A stretch of 64,000 bases of DNA from Lachnospiraceae bacterium (GTDB taxonomy: Bacteria; Bacillota; Clostridia; Lachnospirales; Lachnospiraceae): contig JAGBEO010000001.1 in assembly GCA_017936885.1 (NCBI GenBank), positions 127,733 to 191,732 of the forward strand, read 5' to 3'. The notes below the pieces were generated by a model, which was not told the origin of the DNA, ran no database searches, and saw only the letters and a list, made by a program, of their open reading frames with translations. Below are positions 62,190-64,000 of this stretch, piece by piece; position 1 is the stretch's first letter; every line of letters starts with the position of its first letter. Both the position numbers and the translations under genes were made by a program.

Positions 62190-63440
62190 TCACAGCCAGT
62201 TGATTTTTCCCTCAAATACTATTTTGTCACTGCCCTGCGCGATGACGCCGATCTCATAGCAGTCATAGTATTTTCCGACATGTTTCATGACCCTATCCTT
62301 ATGCTCTTGCGGCACAACAAGATTAAACCCTACACCGCAGTTGAAGGTATGCAGCATTTCTTCATCACTGATGTTACCACTGTTGCGGATATACTTAAAG
62401 ATATTTAATACCCGCAGCCTGGACAAATTGATTCTGGCACACAGACCATCCGGTATCACTCTGCACAGATTGCCTTCTATGCCTCCACCTGTAATATGTG
62501 CCATTCCGTGCAATACTTCTTGATCAAACAGCTCTTTGACAGCCTTATAATAAGGCGTATGCGGTTTCATAATCTGCTCAATAAAGGTCAGACCGTCTAT
62601 CTTATCTAATTTGATCTGCGGCATTTTATCCATGAGCAGTCGTACCAAAGAATATCCATTGGTATGCAGACCATTAGACGCAATGGCTAACACAGCATCC
62701 CCTTCTTCGATCTTAGAGCCGTCTATCACCTTTGCCCTCTCTACAATTCCGGCAATACTGGAGGTCAGTACGTAGACTCCCGATTCTACTACTAAGGGCT
62801 GGATGGAGGTCTCGCCGCCCACCAGAGAACATTCATTGGCTTTGCAGGCTTCCGATATTCCTTTTACGAGGCTCTTAATGGTGTCTTTCTCTGCATTGCC
62901 GCACACAATCGTGTCCAATACCGCCAGCGGTTTTGCCCCCATAACAATGATATCATTTACAAGATGATTGATCATATCGTGGCAGATGGATTCCGTATAG
63001 CCGTATTCCATCGCCAGTTTCTGCTTGGAACCCGGTTCCTCAGACTTCAGCACAAGTACCGGATGCTTCAATTCCGGGAAGTTAATATCATACAATGACG
63101 CAAAAGGTCCTAAACCGTTAAGCACACGCCTGTCCGTGGTTTCCAAATGCTTCGCCATTTCCTTTTTGATCGTATCCGTATAGGTGATATCAATTCCGGC
63201 TTTGCCGTAGGACAATCCCTCTGCTTCTTTTTCCCTTCCGGCTAAGATCTCGTCTACTGTTACGCCGAGGGCAATTGCCAGATCATAAAGAACTTCTATG
63301 TTGGGATAGGTGGTGCCGTTTTCCCATTTGGATACTGCCTGAAAAGAAATGTTTAGCTGATCTGCAAGCTGCTGCTGGGTCATCCCTAGCTTCTTACGCC
63401 TCTCCATGATGAAGCTGCCGACTTTGATACTATTGAGCAT
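62190..63440 (-). CDS. XRE helix-turn-helix fused to a PurM-like (AIR synthase superfamily) domain
   Basis: A 416-residue protein. Residues 10-66 are a Cro/C1 helix-turn-helix (IMERRKKLGMTQQQLADQLNISFQAVSKWENG). Residues about 78-416 are a PurM/AIR synthase-type domain: SYGKAGIDITYTDTIKK, NGLGPFASLYDI, VNDIIVMGAKPLAVLD, LVGGETSIQP, ASNGLHTNGYSLVRLL, MAHITGGGIEGNLCRVIP. The nucleotide/phosphate motif DGVGTK of true PurM is replaced by EEPGSKQK, so activity may differ. The start is the ATG at 63440 behind GGGAGG. A 17-bp perfect palindrome at 63463-63479 is a likely binding site for its own helix-turn-helix. Purine-responsive control is a guess. Confidence 0.82.
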   Translation of the reverse strand: MLNSIKVGSFIMERRKKLGMTQQQLADQLNISFQAVSKWENGTTYPNIEVLYDLAIALGVTVDEILAGREKEAEGLSYGKAGIDITYTDTIKKEMAKHLETTDRRVLNGLGPFASLYDINFPELKHPVLVLKSEEPGSKQKLAMEYGYTESICHDMINHLVNDIIVMGAKPLAVLDTIVCGNAEKDTIKSLVKGISEACKANECSLVGGETSIQPLVVESGVYVLTSSIAGIVERAKVIDGSKIEEGDAVLAIASNGLHTNGYSLVRLLMDKMPQIKLDKIDGLTFIEQIMKPHTPYYKAVKELFDQEVLHGMAHITGGGIEGNLCRVIPDGLCARINLSRLRVLNIFKYIRNSGNISDEEMLHTFNCGVGFNLVVPQEHKDRVMKHVGKYYDCYEIGVIAQGSDKIVFEGKINWL

Positions 63441-63462
63441 GTCCGATACCTCCCTGTTTTTC

Positions 63463-63479
63463 ATTCTGTCTGACAGAAT
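63463..63479. promoter_or_regulatory. 17-bp perfect palindrome upstream of the XRE-PurM gene
   Basis: ATTCTGTC-T-GACAGAAT has eight-base perfect arms around a single central base and ends 23 bp before the start codon. A one-base loop cannot form a stable RNA hairpin, so a DNA operator is the better reading. Confidence 0.6.
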
Positions 63480-63621
63480 TGTGCTTTGCCGTTTCAAAAT
63501 TTGCGCTGTCGTAATGTATAGCAGATTTCTGTTCTCAGAATACCCTATCCTTGCGCTTTCCGGCAATAACCGCTTAAGGGAGTTTATCGGAGAAATTCAA
63601 CCAATAGGGGAATTGAGCAAT

Positions 63622-64000
63622 TTAATTATAATATTCCACAATATCATCCAAATTTTTCCTCGGTCTCTTAGCCGGGTGTTCGTCTTTATACCCAAGCGCA
63701 ACGGCTCCGGTTAACTGCGCCTCTGTTCCGATATACTCTGTCAGTTCCCGATAAGCAAAACAAGTATTACCGATCCACAACGTACCGACGTCTAAGGCTT
63801 CCGCCTGCAATAACATATTCTCAACCGCTGCCCCTATGGATAGCATATCATTGATTTCTGTAAATCTTTCATCTGCATTAATTGCTGTAAAAGGAGATTT
63901 CCCATTGGTATTAAGCACCATGATAATCACAGGCGCACTTTCCATGATGCGCAGCGTGTTTTCCGCATCAGGAATCCCATGCCCTGAGTCCGGCAGGCTT
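63622..64000 (-). CDS. Nitroreductase family protein, C-terminal part (runs off the window)
   Basis: The frame is open from the window edge to the stop at 63622, about 125 residues. It includes LRIMESAPVIIMVLNT, DMLSIGAAVENMLLQAEALDVGTLWIGN and ALGYKDEHPAKRPRKNLDDIV, the typical C-terminal half of FMN-dependent nitroreductases (KxRxKxLxD tail). An internal ATG at 63945 is not the start, since coding sequence of the family continues upstream of it. The substrate is unknown. Confidence 0.85.
   Translation of the reverse strand, partial: SLPDSGHGIPDAENTLRIMESAPVIIMVLNTNGKSPFTAINADERFTEINDMLSIGAAVENMLLQAEALDVGTLWIGNTCFAYRELTEYIGTEAQLTGAVALGYKDEHPAKRPRKNLDDIVEYYN

Noticed and set aside
62190-63440. 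PurM-like domain considered as SelD, ThiL or HypE
   Set aside because: It lacks the selenocysteine/cysteine N-terminal motif of SelD and the ThiL/HypE signatures; GGETS, NDIIVMGAKPL and SNGLHTNGYSL fit PurM best.

Overview
The window looks like a chromosomal segment of a Firmicute of class Clostridia, most likely family Lachnospiraceae. The support is indirect. It carries a butyryl-CoA operon in the clostridial order thl-crt-hbd-bcd-etfB-etfA, an agr-type peptide signalling locus with LytTR regulators, GlnRS, long-form HPF, DUF6062 and DUF2225 proteins, AGGAGG-type ribosome binding sites, and sigma-A-like TTGACA/TATAAT promoters with AT-rich intergenic DNA. I see no rRNA, tRNA, CRISPR array, phage module or insertion sequence.

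Layout. 1-2 kb: end of a sugar ABC importer (lipoprotein binding protein plus the start of its permease) behind a promoter and a 12-bp-period operator array. 2-6 kb: pyridoxamine kinase operon, a MarR-GNAT fusion and a GNAT. 6-9 kb: an AraC regulator divergent from a secreted GH53 galactanase lipoprotein. 9-12 kb: a HAD phosphatase, small GNATs and a NADAR protein. 12-17 kb: an operon with a HAD-IIA phosphatase, a cupin and a very large GH94-like phosphorylase. 17-21 kb: DUF6062, a membrane-anchored acidic protein, TetR, MocR and DUF2225. 21-28.5 kb: glnS, a TIR-transmembrane-propeller protein and a DHH phosphoesterase.

28.5-35.2 kb is the most accessory-looking part. It holds a decayed Rpn-type nuclease gene, agrB with an untracked 41-codon agrD-like peptide, a convergent agrC-like kinase cut by one in-frame TAG, two paralogous LytTR response regulators, an XRE regulator, and an intact Rpn-type nuclease. 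An AT-rich gap with several inverted repeats follows.

35.8-38.5 kb: a class II aldolase next to mtnA (methylthioribose salvage) and a YbaK-type deacylase. 38.5-43.9 kb: an ABC-2 export operon that includes a membrane protein with YGQPNQP repeats. 44-45.7 kb: a GH9 enzyme without a signal peptide. 45.8-52 kb: the butyrate operon. 52-57 kb: M23 and NlpC/P60 cell wall hydrolases, HPF, three perfect DnaA boxes and thioredoxin reductase. 57-64 kb: an SDR, two divergent MATE pumps, an XRE/membrane-protein operon with paired operators, an unusual XRE-PurM fusion, and the end of a nitroreductase gene.

Overall the region describes a saccharolytic gut-type anaerobe: galactan and glucan use feeds butyrate formation, and a peptide signalling system is partly decayed. 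The most unusual items are the XRE-PurM fusion, the agr locus with a short-spaced AgrD and a nonsense-interrupted AgrC, the TIR receptor-like protein, and the DnaA-box cluster.
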